A DNA stretch of 6,668 nucleotides from Bacteriovoracaceae bacterium UBA1018 (GTDB taxonomy: Bacteria > Bdellovibrionota > UBA1018): the NCBI GenBank assembly GCA_002291495.1, contig DBAE01000112.1:14598-21265 (forward strand), read 5' to 3'. Below the pieces are notes generated by a model. That model did no database searches and was not told where the DNA came from. It saw only the letters and a program-made list of their open reading frames with translations. Of the stretch, positions 5,905 through 6,668 are shown in pieces. Each line of letters starts with the position of its first letter. Positions within the stretch are counted from its first letter, which is position 1. The translations under genes and the position numbers were made by a program.

Positions 5905-6668
5905 ATGAGTACAAGAGAAAAAAAATCAAGCAGTGCCCAATCGGGTCAACCAGTAAAAATTCCGCTTCTTCCACTTCGGGACGTCATCATTTTTCCTCAT
6001 ATGGTGGTGCCTCTATTTGTAGGTCGCGAAAAGTCGATCAATGCACTTGAAGAGTGCGTCAATAAAAAGACAGATCTCTTCTTGGTAGCGCAACGTCAAG
6101 CTACAACTGTCAGTCCGAGTGAGAAGGACATTTTTGAAGTTGGAACCGTCGGTACCATTCTTCAAATTCTTCGTTTGCCAGACAACACAGTGAAAGTTTT
6201 GATCGAAGGTAAGAAACGTGCGCGTATCCGTGAATATCACGAAAACGATCGCATGATTGAAGCCGTCGTCGAAGAGATCAATGACACAATCGCAAGCACG
6301 GTTGAAGTCGAAGCTCTTGTGCGTTCGCTCAAATCCACTTTCGAAAATTACGTTAAACTCAACAAACGTATTCCTCCTGAAATGCTCATGAGCGTAAATA
6401 CTCTTGATGAGCCATCTCGCCTTGCGGACTTGGTGGTCGCGCATCTCAATCTTAAGCTTGAAGATAAGCAAGAGATCTTAGAGATCCCAGATCCAACTAA
6501 GCGCCTCGAGAAACTCTTGCAGTTGATGCAAGGGGAAATTGAGATTCTTCAGGTTGAGCGTCGTATCCGTTCTCGCGTTAAAAAGCAGATGGAACGCTCG
6601 CAAAAAGAATACTACCTCAATGAGCAAATGCAGGCGATTCAGAAAGAACTCGGTGAAAAAGACGAGTT
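5905..6668 (+). CDS. lon: ATP-dependent protease Lon, N-terminal part (3' end beyond window)
   Basis: Lon is a cytosolic AAA+ serine protease that degrades misfolded and regulatory proteins. The window holds 254 codons of an expected 780 or so. The N-terminal substrate-binding domain is clear: [22 protein letters not shown] (20-41) with the match broken only by conservative changes to E. coli Lon, [14 protein letters not shown] (80-93), [12 protein letters not shown] (97-108) and [10 protein letters not shown] (152-161). Residues 200-254 are the start of the coiled-coil linker, including [14 protein letters not shown] and [15 protein letters not shown]. The ATPase and Ser-Lys protease domains lie beyond the edge. 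The ATG is chosen because AAGGG stands four bases upstream and the N terminus lines up with the family. It is separated from clpX by a terminator and a convergent frame, so it is transcribed on its own. Confidence 0.97.
   Translation, partial: MSTREKKSSSAQSGQPVKIPLLPLRDVIIFPHMVVPLFVGREKSINALEECVNKKTDLFLVAQRQATTVSPSEKDIFEVGTVGTILQILRLPDNTVKVLIEGKKRARIREYHENDRMIEAVVEEINDTIASTVEVEALVRSLKSTFENYVKLNKRIPPEMLMSVNTLDEPSRLADLVVAHLNLKLEDKQEILEIPDPTKRLEKLLQLMQGEIEILQVERRIRSRVKKQMERSQKEYYLNEQMQAIQKELGEKDE

Noticed and set aside
1..6668. Mobile element, CRISPR array or phage genes
   Set aside because: No transposase or integrase, no regularly spaced direct repeats and no terminal inverted repeats were found; the window reads as a stable housekeeping region.

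Overview
This window is a stretch of ordinary bacterial chromosome. It is dominated by protein quality-control genes, with a few metabolic and transport genes upstream. The clpP-clpX-lon order, the proteobacterial style of ClpX and Lon, the moderate GC content and the standard SD and sigma-70-like signals suggest a Gram-negative bacterium. My best guess is Proteobacteria in the broad sense, perhaps a former deltaproteobacterial or Bdellovibrio-like lineage. That guess is an inference from overall sequence feel, not from a search.

Left part (1-2448): the 5' end of a histidine-phosphatase gene runs leftward off the window. It is divergent from def (peptide deformylase) across a 41-bp gap. def is convergent with a hotdog-fold acyl-CoA thioesterase, and their stop codons overlap. 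The thioesterase is divergent from a ten-helix EamA/DMT-family transporter.

Middle part (2449-5117): a small, very acidic 87-residue protein of unknown function has its own good promoter and is followed by a terminator-like hairpin. Next come clpP and clpX, 66 bp apart, probably one operon encoding the two halves of the ClpXP protease. A strong intrinsic terminator closes clpX. ClpP has all its catalytic residues but carries an unusually long N-terminal extension.

Right part (5067-6668): a convergent reading frame of about 176 codons with no recognisable family and a short ERAG-type repeat sits between clpX and lon. A 307-bp non-coding stretch follows, with inverted repeats, an AT-rich block and a strong hairpin directly in front of the lon ribosome-binding site. 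The window ends 254 codons into lon, just before its ATPase domain.

Functionally, ClpXP and Lon are the main regulated cytosolic proteases, and deformylase acts on nascent chains at the ribosome, so much of the window concerns protein birth and death. I see no mobile element, CRISPR array, tRNA or rRNA gene, and no multi-gene novel system. The points most worth checking are the unknown gene between clpX and lon, the ClpP extension, the small acidic gene before clpP, and the lon leader hairpin.
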